The position numbers and the translations under genes are program-made. The notes under the pieces were generated by a model. That model searched no databases, was not told where the DNA came from, and was given only the letters and a program-made list of their open reading frames with translations. Below are positions 15,093-22,980 of a stretch of DNA of 64,000 nucleotides, piece after piece (positions within the stretch are counted from its first letter, which is position 1; each line of letters opens with the position of its first letter). This DNA is from Neisseria cinerea (GTDB lineage: Bacteria; Pseudomonadota; Gammaproteobacteria; Burkholderiales; Neisseriaceae), in NCBI RefSeq assembly GCF_900475315.1, contig NZ_LS483369.1:62001-126000 (forward strand). Direction: 5' to 3'.

Positions 15093-16667
15093 ATGGCTCA
15101 AACTCAAATGAGTGCGAACTTGAAACTGATTAACGCTGTCTTTGCCGCCATGCTGGTCGGCATGGTCAGCTATTTTATCTATTGGGGTTTGGGTTATACC
15201 CACTACAATAACAGCGTGCTTTTCATTATTGCCACCATGTTCGGCGTGTTCATGGCGTTTAATGTCGGCGGCAACGATATTGCCAACTCTTTCGGTACCA
15301 GCGTCGGGTCCGGGACGCTGACGATCCCGCAGGCTTTGCTGATTGCAGCGGTATTTGAGGTCAGCGGTGCGGTCATCGCGGGTGGAGAGGTAACCGATAC
15401 TATACGCAAAGGTATCGTCGATCTGAACGGTATGAACCTCGAGCCCATGCAGTTTGTGTTTATCATGATGTCTGCACTCTTGGCGGCGGCTTTGTGGCTG
15501 CTGTTCGCGTCCCACAAAGGCCTGCCGGTTTCGACGACGCACGCGATTATCGGCGGCATCGTCGGCAGTGCGTTGTGTATGGCGGTTATGAAACATGCCG
15601 ACTGGGGAACGTTGATTCAGTGGGGAAAATTGGGAGAAATCGGGATATCTTGGGTGCTGTCGCCTGTTTTGGGCGGTGCGGTTTCCTATTTCCTGTTTTC
15701 CCGCGTCAAGAAAAATGTCTTAGATTACAATGCTTGGGCTGAAGGTACGCTCAAAGGCATCAAGCAGGAGAAAAAGGCCTATAAAGAACAGCACCGCCTG
15801 TTTTTCGAGGGTTTGTCTGAAGCTGAAAAAGTCGAATATGCCACTAAAATGGCGCACGATGCACAAATTTACGATGAGCCTGAATTTGATCCGCAAGAGC
15901 TGCAATCGGAGTATTACCGCGGTCTTTATGCGTTCGATAACCGTAAAAACAATGTCGATTCTTACAAGGCGTTGCACTCTTGGGTTCCCTTTATCGCTTC
16001 GTTCGGCGCGATGATGATTTCTGCCATGCTGATTTTCAAGGGTCTGAAAAACCTGCATCTGGGCATGAGCAACGTCAACAGCTTCCTGACTATCTTTATG
16101 ATAGGTGCGGCGGTGTGGATGGGTACGTTTGTTTTTGCAAAAAGCCTCAAACGTAAAGATTTGGGTAAATCGACCTTTCAGATGTTTTCATGGATGCAGG
16201 TCTTTACCGCATGCGGTTTCGCATTCAGCCACGGGGCGAACGATATCGCCAACGCCATCGGTCCGTTTGCCGCGATTATGGATGTTTTGCGGACTAATAG
16301 TGTTGCCGCGCAAAATGCCGTTCCACCGATTGCCATGCTGACCTTCGGTATCGCGCTGATTGTCGGTTTGTGGTTTGTCGGTAAAGAGGTGATTAAAACC
16401 GTCGGTACGAGTTTGGCTGAAATGCATCCTGCTTCGGGATTTACCGCCGAACTGTCCGCCGCCTCCGTTGTGATGGGTGCGTCGCTGATGGGGCTGCCTG
16501 TTTCCAGTACGCATATCTTGGTCGGCGCGGTACTCGGTATCGGTCTGGTCAACCGTAATGCCAATTGGAAACTGATGAAGCCCATCGGCCTGGCTTGGGT
16601 CATTACCCTGCCTGCAGCCGCCGTATTGTCGGTTGCCTGCTACTTGGTTTTACAGGCAGTATTCTGA
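15093..16667 (+). CDS. pitA: Inorganic phosphate transporter, PitA/PiT family
   Basis: 524 residues with about ten membrane segments and the duplicated PiT signature: GGNDIANSFGTSVGSGTLT near residue 60 and GANDIANAIGPFAA near residue 385. A long charged cytoplasmic loop (about 215-290) separates the halves. It imports phosphate, probably by ion symport. I chose ATG 15093 (MAQTQMSANL) with AAGGA upstream. It is divergent from anmK and ends in a DUS terminator. Confidence 0.9.
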   Translation: MAQTQMSANLKLINAVFAAMLVGMVSYFIYWGLGYTHYNNSVLFIIATMFGVFMAFNVGGNDIANSFGTSVGSGTLTIPQALLIAAVFEVSGAVIAGGEVTDTIRKGIVDLNGMNLEPMQFVFIMMSALLAAALWLLFASHKGLPVSTTHAIIGGIVGSALCMAVMKHADWGTLIQWGKLGEIGISWVLSPVLGGAVSYFLFSRVKKNVLDYNAWAEGTLKGIKQEKKAYKEQHRLFFEGLSEAEKVEYATKMAHDAQIYDEPEFDPQELQSEYYRGLYAFDNRKNNVDSYKALHSWVPFIASFGAMMISAMLIFKGLKNLHLGMSNVNSFLTIFMIGAAVWMGTFVFAKSLKRKDLGKSTFQMFSWMQVFTACGFAFSHGANDIANAIGPFAAIMDVLRTNSVAAQNAVPPIAMLTFGIALIVGLWFVGKEVIKTVGTSLAEMHPASGFTAELSAASVVMGASLMGLPVSSTHILVGAVLGIGLVNRNANWKLMKPIGLAWVITLPAAAVLSVACYLVLQAVF

Positions 16668-16680
16668 TTGTTAAATGGTT

Positions 16681-16714
16681 ATGCCGTCTGAACTTCCTTC
16701 AGACGGCATTTTTG
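16681..16714. terminator. DUS inverted-repeat terminator of pitA
   Basis: ATGCCGTCTGAA faces TTCAGACGGCAT with a 5-base loop and a T-run, 13 bases after the pitA stop. Confidence 0.85.
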
Positions 16715-16826
16715 TTTGCAAGTCCGGTTTGGCGGGAATATGGGTTTATAGGTCAGACAGGGAGCAGGCTGCCGTATCGTTATGAGATGGTGTTGCCATT
16801 CCGGAAAACAGGTTGTAAAAAATAAA

Positions 16827-16855
16827 ATGCCGTCTGAACCTCTTTCAGACGGCAT
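16827..16855. terminator. DUS inverted-repeat terminator of hemN
   Basis: ATGCCGTCTGAA and TTCAGACGGCAT, placed 20 bases beyond the hemN stop on the minus strand. Confidence 0.8.
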
Positions 16856-16874
16856 CCGTATATTTGAAATACAA

Positions 16875-18293
16875 TCAGACGGTTTGTGAGTATTTCGCCC
16901 TGGTTTCTTTATGGCGCAAGTGGTAGTCGAATACCATGGCGATGTTGCGGATGAGGAAGCGTCCCTTCGGGGTAACGGTCAGTCCTTGGTCGTTCAGGCT
17001 GACGAGTCCCAAGTCTGCAAGTTTTTCCAGATCGGCGAGCTCGTCTTTGAAGTAACGGTCGAACGGAGTGCCGGATATGTCTTCGTAAACACGGTAGTCG
17101 AGTGCGAAACGGCACATCAAATCCTGAATGATATTGCGGCGCAGGATATCGTCCTGATTAAGCTGGTAGCCGCGCATGATGGGCAGTCTGCCTTCATCGA
17201 TGGCGGCATAGTAGGCATCGATGTCTCGTTCGTTTTGAGAGTAGGTGTTGCCGATTTTACCGATGGACGACACGCCGATAGCAACCAGGTCGCAATCCGC
17301 ATAGGTCGAATAACCTTGGAAATTGCGTTGCAGCAATCCTTCTTCGAGTGCGACAGACAATTCGTCGTCCGGTTTGGCAAAATGATCCATGCCGATGAAG
17401 ACATAGCCGCGTTCGGTCAGGGTTTGGACGCAGTATTGCAGCATATCGAGTTTTTCCTCGCTGCCGGGAACGGCGGCGGTATCGATGCGGCGTTGCGGTT
17501 TAAAAACATGCGGCAGGTGGGCATAGTGATAAAGGGCGAGGCGGTCGGGATCAAGCGACAAAACGGTATCGATGGTGGTTTTAATGCTTTCGGAAGTCTG
17601 GTGTGGCAGGCCGTAAATCAAGTCCACACTGACGGATTTAAACCCTGCTTCACGGGCGGCATCGATGACTTCTTTGGTTTCTTCGTAACTTTGGATGCGG
17701 TTGACGGCCGCCTGTACTTTAGGGTCGAAATCCTGAATACCGACACTCATACGGTTGAAACCGAGTCTGCCGAGCATGAGGACGGTATCCCGGCTGACTT
17801 TGCGCGGGTCAATTTCGATGGAGTATTCGCCGGTGGGGATCAACTCGAAATGCTTGCGGATCATGCGGAAAACACGTTCGATTTGGTCGTCGCTTAAGAA
17901 GGTTGGCGTACCGCCGCCGAAGTGGAGTTGGGCAAGCTGGTGTTTTCCGTTTAAGTGCGGGGCAAGCAGCTCCATTTCTTTTTCAAGGTATTCGATATAG
18001 GCATCGGCGCGGCTCTTGTCTTTGGTAATGATTTTATTGCAGCCGCAGTAGTAGCAGATGGTATTGCAAAAGGGGATGTGAATGTAAAGGGAGAGCGGTT
18101 TATTTAACATTCCCGTGCTGCGTAAATGTAAAGCTTTGATGTACTCCCCTTCTCGGAAGCCGTTATGGAAACGGTCTGCGGTAGGGTAGGAGGTGTAGCG
18201 CGGGCCGCTGGACGGCAGGCTGGCAATCAGCTCGCGGTCAAACTCGGGACGGTTATTGGCATTGTGATTGTTCTGTATTTGTATAATTTTCAT
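16875..18293 (-). CDS. hemN: Oxygen-independent coproporphyrinogen III dehydrogenase HemN
   Basis: 472-residue radical SAM enzyme of anaerobic haem synthesis, converting coproporphyrinogen III to protoporphyrinogen IX. The cluster motif CNTICYYCGC gives Cys76, Cys80 and Cys83 (CxxxCxxC). GGGTPTFLSDDQI and EIDPRKVSRD follow, then the HemN C-terminal domain. It reads away from fnr, and an FNR box lies between them, so induction under low oxygen is likely. Confidence 0.95.
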   Translation of the reverse strand: MKIIQIQNNHNANNRPEFDRELIASLPSSGPRYTSYPTADRFHNGFREGEYIKALHLRSTGMLNKPLSLYIHIPFCNTICYYCGCNKIITKDKSRADAYIEYLEKEMELLAPHLNGKHQLAQLHFGGGTPTFLSDDQIERVFRMIRKHFELIPTGEYSIEIDPRKVSRDTVLMLGRLGFNRMSVGIQDFDPKVQAAVNRIQSYEETKEVIDAAREAGFKSVSVDLIYGLPHQTSESIKTTIDTVLSLDPDRLALYHYAHLPHVFKPQRRIDTAAVPGSEEKLDMLQYCVQTLTERGYVFIGMDHFAKPDDELSVALEEGLLQRNFQGYSTYADCDLVAIGVSSIGKIGNTYSQNERDIDAYYAAIDEGRLPIMRGYQLNQDDILRRNIIQDLMCRFALDYRVYEDISGTPFDRYFKDELADLEKLADLGLVSLNDQGLTVTPKGRFLIRNIAMVFDYHLRHKETRAKYSQTV

Positions 18294-18368
18294 GGTGCGT
18301 GTTCGATTTTATGATGTTAGTCAAATTTTGGATAGTTTGGTAGAATGCCGCAGTATGATAAACCTGTC

Positions 18369-18382
18369 TTGATATGTGTCAA
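18369..18382. promoter_or_regulatory. FNR box between hemN and fnr
   Basis: TTGATATGTGTCAA matches the FNR consensus TTGAT-N4-ATCAA at nine of ten defined bases. It lies 76 bases from the hemN start and 46 bases from the fnr start, so it could serve either or both divergent genes. Confidence 0.65.
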
Positions 18383-18427
18383 TAAGCACATAATCATGAT
18401 GGGGCAAAACGCACGAAAAGGTACGGT

Positions 18428-19162
18428 ATGGCTTCGCATAATACTACACATCAGATGAAAACGCTGTGTTCTTCCTGTTCTTTGCGGGAACTCTGTCTGC
18501 CTGTCGGATTACTGCCCAATGAGTTTACCCAACTAGATGCCGTTATCCGCCAAAGCCGCCGTTTGAAAAAGGGTGAATACCTGTTCCGTGCCGGCGAAGC
18601 CTTTACTTCGCTCTTTGCCATCCGTGCAGGCTTCTTCAAGACAACCGTCGCCAGTCAGGACGGACGCGATCAGGTAACGGGTTTTTTTATGTCGGGCGAA
18701 CTCATCGGCATGGACGGCATCTGTTCCCATGTGCACAGTTGCGACGCGGTCGCTTTGGAAGACAGTGAGGTATGCGAGTTACCGTTTACCCATATCGAAG
18801 AGCTCGGTCAGAATATCCCAAGCCTGCGTACCCACTTTTTCCGTATGATGAGCCGCGAAATTGTGCGCGATCAGGGCGTGATGTTGCTTTTGGGTAATAT
18901 GCGTGCAGAAGAGAGGATTGCCGCCTTTCTGTTAAACCTCTCCCAACGCCTTTATTCCCGCGGTTTTGCTGCTAACGATTTCATCCTGCGCATGTCTCGT
19001 GAAGAAATCGGCAGTTATCTCGGGCTGAAACTTGAAACCGTCAGCCGCACGTTATCCAAATTTCATCAGGAAGGGTTGATTTCCGTCGAACACAAGCACA
19101 TCAAAATCCTCAATCTGCAAGTGTTGAAGAAGATGGTGTCCGGCTGCTCGCATGCTATTTGA
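18428..19162 (+). CDS. fnr: FNR-type oxygen-sensing transcription regulator
   Basis: 244 residues of the Crp/Fnr family. The four iron-sulfur ligands are visible: Cys14, Cys17 and Cys23 (CSSCSLRELC, the same C-x2-C-x5-C spacing as E. coli FNR) and Cys116 in SEVCELPF. The cyclic-nucleotide-binding-like beta barrel follows. The C-terminal helix-turn-helix MSREEIGSYLGLKLETVSR lies near residues 193-213, with the ETVSR recognition motif. It senses oxygen through a [4Fe-4S] cluster and controls anaerobic genes such as aniA and hemN (family knowledge). It is divergent from hemN. Confidence 0.95.
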   Translation: MASHNTTHQMKTLCSSCSLRELCLPVGLLPNEFTQLDAVIRQSRRLKKGEYLFRAGEAFTSLFAIRAGFFKTTVASQDGRDQVTGFFMSGELIGMDGICSHVHSCDAVALEDSEVCELPFTHIEELGQNIPSLRTHFFRMMSREIVRDQGVMLLLGNMRAEERIAAFLLNLSQRLYSRGFAANDFILRMSREEIGSYLGLKLETVSRTLSKFHQEGLISVEHKHIKILNLQVLKKMVSGCSHAI

Positions 19163-19189
19163 GCCATTGTCGTCCGGGATAATGCATAT

Positions 19190-19253
19190 AGGCAGGATAT
19201 TTGTTCTTCCCATAATTTCAGATGATATGGGAAAGCAAATATCCTGCCTTTGT
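19190..19253. terminator. Long hairpin terminator between fnr and cysB
   Basis: AGGCAGGATATTTG at 19190-19203 pairs with CAAATATCCTGCCT at 19236-19249. An inner stem TTCCCAT/ATGGGAA extends the hairpin. It lies between two convergent genes and can stop both. No DUS is used in the stem. Confidence 0.75.
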
Positions 19254-19286
19254 TTTACAGACAAAATGCCGTCTGAAGGGAAAACA

Positions 19287-20237
19287 CTAAATAGAGAAAT
19301 CTTCGCTGACGGGTGTGTACAGGATTTTGTCCACCTTTTCACGGGTCAGGTGCGGTGCAAACGATTGGATAAAGTCATACGCATATCCGCGCAAATAAGT
19401 ATCGTTGCGTAAGGCAATCCATGTTGGAGAAGGTTCAAACAAATGTGCGGCATCCACAAGTTGCAAATCGTTATCCGTATCCGGGTTGTAGGCCATCTTT
19501 GCCATCAATCCCACGCCCAAACCCAAGCGGACGTAAGTTTTTAATACGTCCGTATCTGCCGCAGCCAATGCGACATCGGGTTGTTCCAAACGAGCTTTGG
19601 CGAATGCCCGTGCAATGCTGCTGCCCGTGTTGAACGCAAATTCATAAGTAATTAGTGGAAATCTTGCCAAATCTTCAATGCGGAGGGGGTTTCTGCATTC
19701 GAGCAAGGGGTGGTCGTTCGGTACGATAACCGCATGAGTCCAGTCATAGCAGGGGAGTTTTCCCAGTTCGGGATGGTCGTCTATACGCTCTGTAACAATT
19801 GCCAAATCAGATTCGCCCGAAGTAACCATTTGGGCGATGGCGGCAGGGCTCCCCTGTTTGATGGTCAGGTTGACTTTCGGATAGCGTTTCACAAAATCGG
19901 CAACAATCAAGGGCAGGGCATAGCGTGCCTGAGTATGTGTTGTGGCTACCGTCAGCGAACCGCTGTCCTGTCCGGTAAACTCGCTGCCGATATTTTTAAT
20001 GTTCTGTACATCACGCAAAATACGTTCGGCAATATCCAAAACCGCTTTGCCCGGCTGAGAGACGGAAACCACGCGCTTTCCGCTGCGGATAAAAATCTGA
20101 ATGCCGATTTCTTCTTCTAATAATTTGATTTGTTTGGAAATACCGGGTTGCGAGGTAAACAAGGCTTCGGCTGCTTCGGAAACATTCAGGTTGTGCCGGT
20201 AAACTTCCAAAGCGTATTTTAATTGCTGTAATTTCAT
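19287..20237 (-). CDS. cysB: LysR-family regulator CysB
   Basis: 316 residues. The N-terminal winged helix-turn-helix is MKLQQLKYALEVYRHNLN followed by SEAAEALFTSQPGISKQIK. A periplasmic-binding-like effector domain follows from about residue 90, with the CysB-typical TTHTQARYALP, PAAIAQMVTSGESDLAI and LGLGVGLMAKMAY. CysB controls sulfur assimilation genes in response to O- or N-acetylserine. The single gene is transcribed toward fnr and stands apart from any cys operon. Confidence 0.9.
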   Translation of the reverse strand: MKLQQLKYALEVYRHNLNVSEAAEALFTSQPGISKQIKLLEEEIGIQIFIRSGKRVVSVSQPGKAVLDIAERILRDVQNIKNIGSEFTGQDSGSLTVATTHTQARYALPLIVADFVKRYPKVNLTIKQGSPAAIAQMVTSGESDLAIVTERIDDHPELGKLPCYDWTHAVIVPNDHPLLECRNPLRIEDLARFPLITYEFAFNTGSSIARAFAKARLEQPDVALAAADTDVLKTYVRLGLGVGLMAKMAYNPDTDNDLQLVDAAHLFEPSPTWIALRNDTYLRGYAYDFIQSFAPHLTREKVDKILYTPVSEDFSI

Positions 20238-20598
20238 AGCGGGTGGGTATGCGTCGGTGACAGGGTCTGAACATCGTTTTTAATTTATCATACTTTTTTA
20301 AGTATATGATATGGGCTCTGTCGCCATATTTGTTGTTTTTATGCAACGACAATTTCCATATATGGAAAAAATTACCCTAAACTAATGACACAGAATTGAT
20401 TTTTCGGCATGATTGGCAATTAGGAAACAGGCTGTGTTACTGTTGTTTTCTAGGGTTGAGTATTGACAGTCTGCACCCGGCTTCTTTATAGTGGAGACTG
20501 AAATATCCAATTTGCCGCCATATTCTTACAGCGGCCTGTATGTTGGCAATCCAGCAGCTGCTCCTGTATCTGCTGTACAAATTTAATGAGGGAATAAA
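20238..20598. other. Intergenic region between cysB and rmpM
   Basis: No gene is seen. Next to cysB lies a near-palindrome, ATCATACTT at 20287 facing AAGTATATGAT at 20300. It could be a CysB site or part of the cysB promoter. The rmpM promoter and its leader of about 100 bases occupy the right half. Confidence 0.5.
20463..20492 (+). promoter_or_regulatory. Sigma-70 promoter of rmpM
   Basis: TTGACA at 20463-20468, 18 bases, then TATAGT at 20487-20492. The implied leader is about 100 bases. A strong promoter suits an abundant outer-membrane protein. Confidence 0.65.
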
Positions 20599-21372
20599 AT
20601 GACCAAACAGCTGAAATTAAGCGCATTATTCGTTGCACTGCTCGCTTCCGGCACTGCTATGGCAAGCGAAGCACATACCAAACATGGTTACACTGTAAGC
20701 AGCAAATCTCAAGAAATCGTACGTAACAACTACGGCGAGTGCTGGAAAAACACCTATTTCAATAAAGCGGAACAAGGTCGTGTGGAATGTGGTGATGCTG
20801 CTCCGCAGGCTCCTACTGTTATCGAACAGGCTCCTCAATATGTTGACGAAACCGTTTCTCTGTCCGCTAAAACTCTGTTCGGTTTCGATAAGGACGTATT
20901 GCGTGTTGAAGCTCAAGAGAATCTGAACGTATTGGCACAGCGTCTGGGTCAAACCAATGTACAAGCCGTACGTGTAGAAGGTCATACCGACTTCATGGGT
21001 GCCGAGAAATACAACCAAGAGTTGTCTGAACGCCGTGCCAACGTAGTTGCAAATTACTTGGTAGGTCGTGGTGTTCCTGCTGCTAAAATTTCTGCAGCCG
21101 GTTTAGGTGAGTCTCAAGCTCAGATGACCCAAGCTTGTGAAGCCGAAGTAGCTAAACTGGGTGCTAAAGTTTCTAAAGCTAAAAAACGTGAAGCCTTGAT
21201 CGCATGTATCGAACCTGACCGTCGCGTTGATATCAAAATCCGTAGCGTGGTAACTCGTCAAGTTTCCCAAGGTTACGTTCAAACACAACAGGCTCCGGCT
21301 GAGCATCCTGCCGCCGAGCAAGGTTGGATTCCTGCTCCATACAATGGTGTACACGGTTACGCAAAACCTTAA
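20599..21372 (+). CDS. rmpM: RmpM (class 4 / PIII-type OmpA-like outer-membrane protein), variant form
   Basis: 257 residues: signal peptide of 22 residues ending TAMA, a short N-terminal region with a Cys pair ([19 protein letters not shown]), and an OmpA-like peptidoglycan-binding domain from about 85 to 215 ([30 protein letters not shown]). RmpM stabilises porin and TonB-receptor oligomers and ties them to the murein. Compared with the meningococcal and gonococcal sequences I remember, the Pro-Glu linker is very short. The C-terminus is about 30 residues longer ([16 protein letters not shown]...YAKP), and many core residues differ. This may be another species' allele or an import. Confidence 0.9.
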   Translation: MTKQLKLSALFVALLASGTAMASEAHTKHGYTVSSKSQEIVRNNYGECWKNTYFNKAEQGRVECGDAAPQAPTVIEQAPQYVDETVSLSAKTLFGFDKDVLRVEAQENLNVLAQRLGQTNVQAVRVEGHTDFMGAEKYNQELSERRANVVANYLVGRGVPAAKISAAGLGESQAQMTQACEAEVAKLGAKVSKAKKREALIACIEPDRRVDIKIRSVVTRQVSQGYVQTQQAPAEHPAAEQGWIPAPYNGVHGYAKP

Positions 21373-21384
21373 TTGGTTGATTTA

Positions 21385-21415
21385 AATAAACCCCGCATTT
21401 GCGGGGTTTATTTTA
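21385..21415 (+). terminator. Rho-independent terminator of rmpM
   Basis: AATAAACCCCGC, loop ATTT, GCGGGGTTTATT, then TTATTT. A 12-base-pair perfect stem without DUS. Confidence 0.92.
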
Positions 21416-21493
21416 TTTGTCAGATTGCTTTGGCTATTCTTAGTGAAGGATATAAAATCTGTACTGCATCATTTGTCATGGATATTTTAAATA

Positions 21494-22450
21494 ATGAAAG
21501 AATTTGATTTTATCAGGCGGTATTTGCAGACAGACGGTGATCGTGATGTTGTTTTAGGAATCGGCGACGATGCGGCGATTGTCCGTCCGCGTGAAGGCTT
21601 CGATTTATGTTTCAGTGCGGATATGCTGCTGAGGGACAGGCATTTTTTTGCCGATGTAGAACCGGAGGATTTGGCTTGGAAGGTTTTGGCTGTCAATATT
21701 TCAGATATGGCGGCAATGGGTGCCATACCGCGTTGGGTGCTGCTAAGTGCGGCATTGCCACAATTGGACGATGTGTGGTTGGAACGGTTTTGCGGTAGTT
21801 TTTTTGATTTGGCAAGAAAGTTTGGCATCACCTTAATCGGCGGTGATACGACCAAGGGTGATATGGTTTTCAATGTAACCATTATTGGCGAATTGCCGAA
21901 GGGGAGGGCATTGAAGCGTAATGCGGCGGCAGTGGGCGATGATGTTTGGGTGTCCGGGCATGTAGGGATGGCGGCGGCGGCTTTGAACTGCCGTCTGAAA
22001 CAGTGTGTTTTGCCTGACGATGTATTTGCCGTGTGCGAACAGAAGTTGCTCCGTCCTGAACCAAGGATTGAACTGGGGCTTGCCTTATTGCCTGTCGCCC
22101 ATGCGGCACAGGATGTTTCCGATGGGCTGGCTCAGGATATAGGGCATATTTTGACCGCTTCCGGTGTGGGTGCGGAAATTTTTGCGGATAAATTGCCGTC
22201 TTTATCCGTATTGAAAGATATTTTGCCACGTTCTCAATGGCTGTCTTATACTTTGGCCGGCGGCGATGATTACGAACTGGTATTTACCGCATCGGAAAGT
22301 TGCCGCGAAAGCGTGCTTGCCGCAGCGGAACGATGCGGCGTGCCGGTAACGCGTATCGGTAAAATCAATGGGGAATGCCGTCTGAAGATTTTGGATAGTG
22401 ACGGCAGGGAATTGAAACTTCACTCTTCGGGATTTGATCATTTTGGCTGA
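21494..22450 (+). CDS. thiL: Thiamine-monophosphate kinase ThiL
   Basis: 318 residues of the PurM/ThiL fold. It phosphorylates thiamine monophosphate to the active diphosphate cofactor. The motifs are GIGDDAAIV near residue 20, NISDMAAMGA-type WKVLAVNISDMAAMGA, IGGDTTKGDM, DVSDGLAQDIGHI and AGGDDYELVFTA. It overlaps pgpA by 17 bases. No other thiamine genes are nearby; the pair with pgpA is common in proteobacteria. Confidence 0.94.
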   Translation: MKEFDFIRRYLQTDGDRDVVLGIGDDAAIVRPREGFDLCFSADMLLRDRHFFADVEPEDLAWKVLAVNISDMAAMGAIPRWVLLSAALPQLDDVWLERFCGSFFDLARKFGITLIGGDTTKGDMVFNVTIIGELPKGRALKRNAAAVGDDVWVSGHVGMAAAALNCRLKQCVLPDDVFAVCEQKLLRPEPRIELGLALLPVAHAAQDVSDGLAQDIGHILTASGVGAEIFADKLPSLSVLKDILPRSQWLSYTLAGGDDYELVFTASESCRESVLAAAERCGVPVTRIGKINGECRLKILDSDGRELKLHSSGFDHFG

Positions 22451-22928
22451 TTTTAAACCTAACTTTGCATGGCTGCTCAAACGGCCGTTGTGTTTTTTGG
22501 CATTTGGTTTCGGCAGCGGGCTTGCTCCGTTTGCGCCGGGTACTTTCGGTACTTTGGTGGCGTTACCTTTGGCGTTCGTATTGATTTTGACGGGTGTGGA
22601 CGGCCTGTTGTTGGCTTTTTTATGTATGGTGCTGTTTATGTGGGGCATACACATTTGCGCGTATGCGGAAAAGGAAACAGGGGTATCCGATCATGGCGGT
22701 ATTGTTTGGGATGAAATCGTCGCCATGATGTTTGTACTGGCTTTCGTTCCGTTCAAGTGGGTGTGGTGGCTGGCGGCGTTTATCCTATTCCGTCTGTTTG
22801 ACGCGCTCAAACCGCCTCCGGTCGGCTGGTTTGATAAAAATCTGCATGGTGGGCTGGGTATTATGGTGGACGACATGGCTGCAGCGGTAATGACGTTGAT
22901 TGTCTTGCAGATTGCGATGCTGTTTTAA
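22434..22928 (+). CDS. pgpA: Phosphatidylglycerophosphatase A
   Basis: 164 residues with four membrane segments. It removes the phosphate from phosphatidylglycerol phosphate in phospholipid synthesis. The motifs FGFGSGLAPFAPGTFGTL, DHGGIVWDEIVA and PVGWFDKNLHGGLGIMVDD are typical. There is no ATG at the N-terminus: translation must use TTG at 22434 or at 22443, inside the end of thiL. Coupling to thiL translation is likely. Confidence 0.9.
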   Translation: MIILADFKPNFAWLLKRPLCFLAFGFGSGLAPFAPGTFGTLVALPLAFVLILTGVDGLLLAFLCMVLFMWGIHICAYAEKETGVSDHGGIVWDEIVAMMFVLAFVPFKWVWWLAAFILFRLFDALKPPPVGWFDKNLHGGLGIMVDDMAAAVMTLIVLQIAMLF

Positions 22929-22945
22929 CCGGGGTTATCTTGCAG

Positions 22946-22979
22946 AAATGCCGTCTGAATGGTTTCAGACGGCATTTTG
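22946..22979. terminator. DUS terminator between pgpA and ettA
   Basis: AAATGCCGTCTGAA faces TTCAGACGGCATTTT between two convergent genes, so it serves both strands. Confidence 0.85.
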
Positions 22980-22980
22980 T

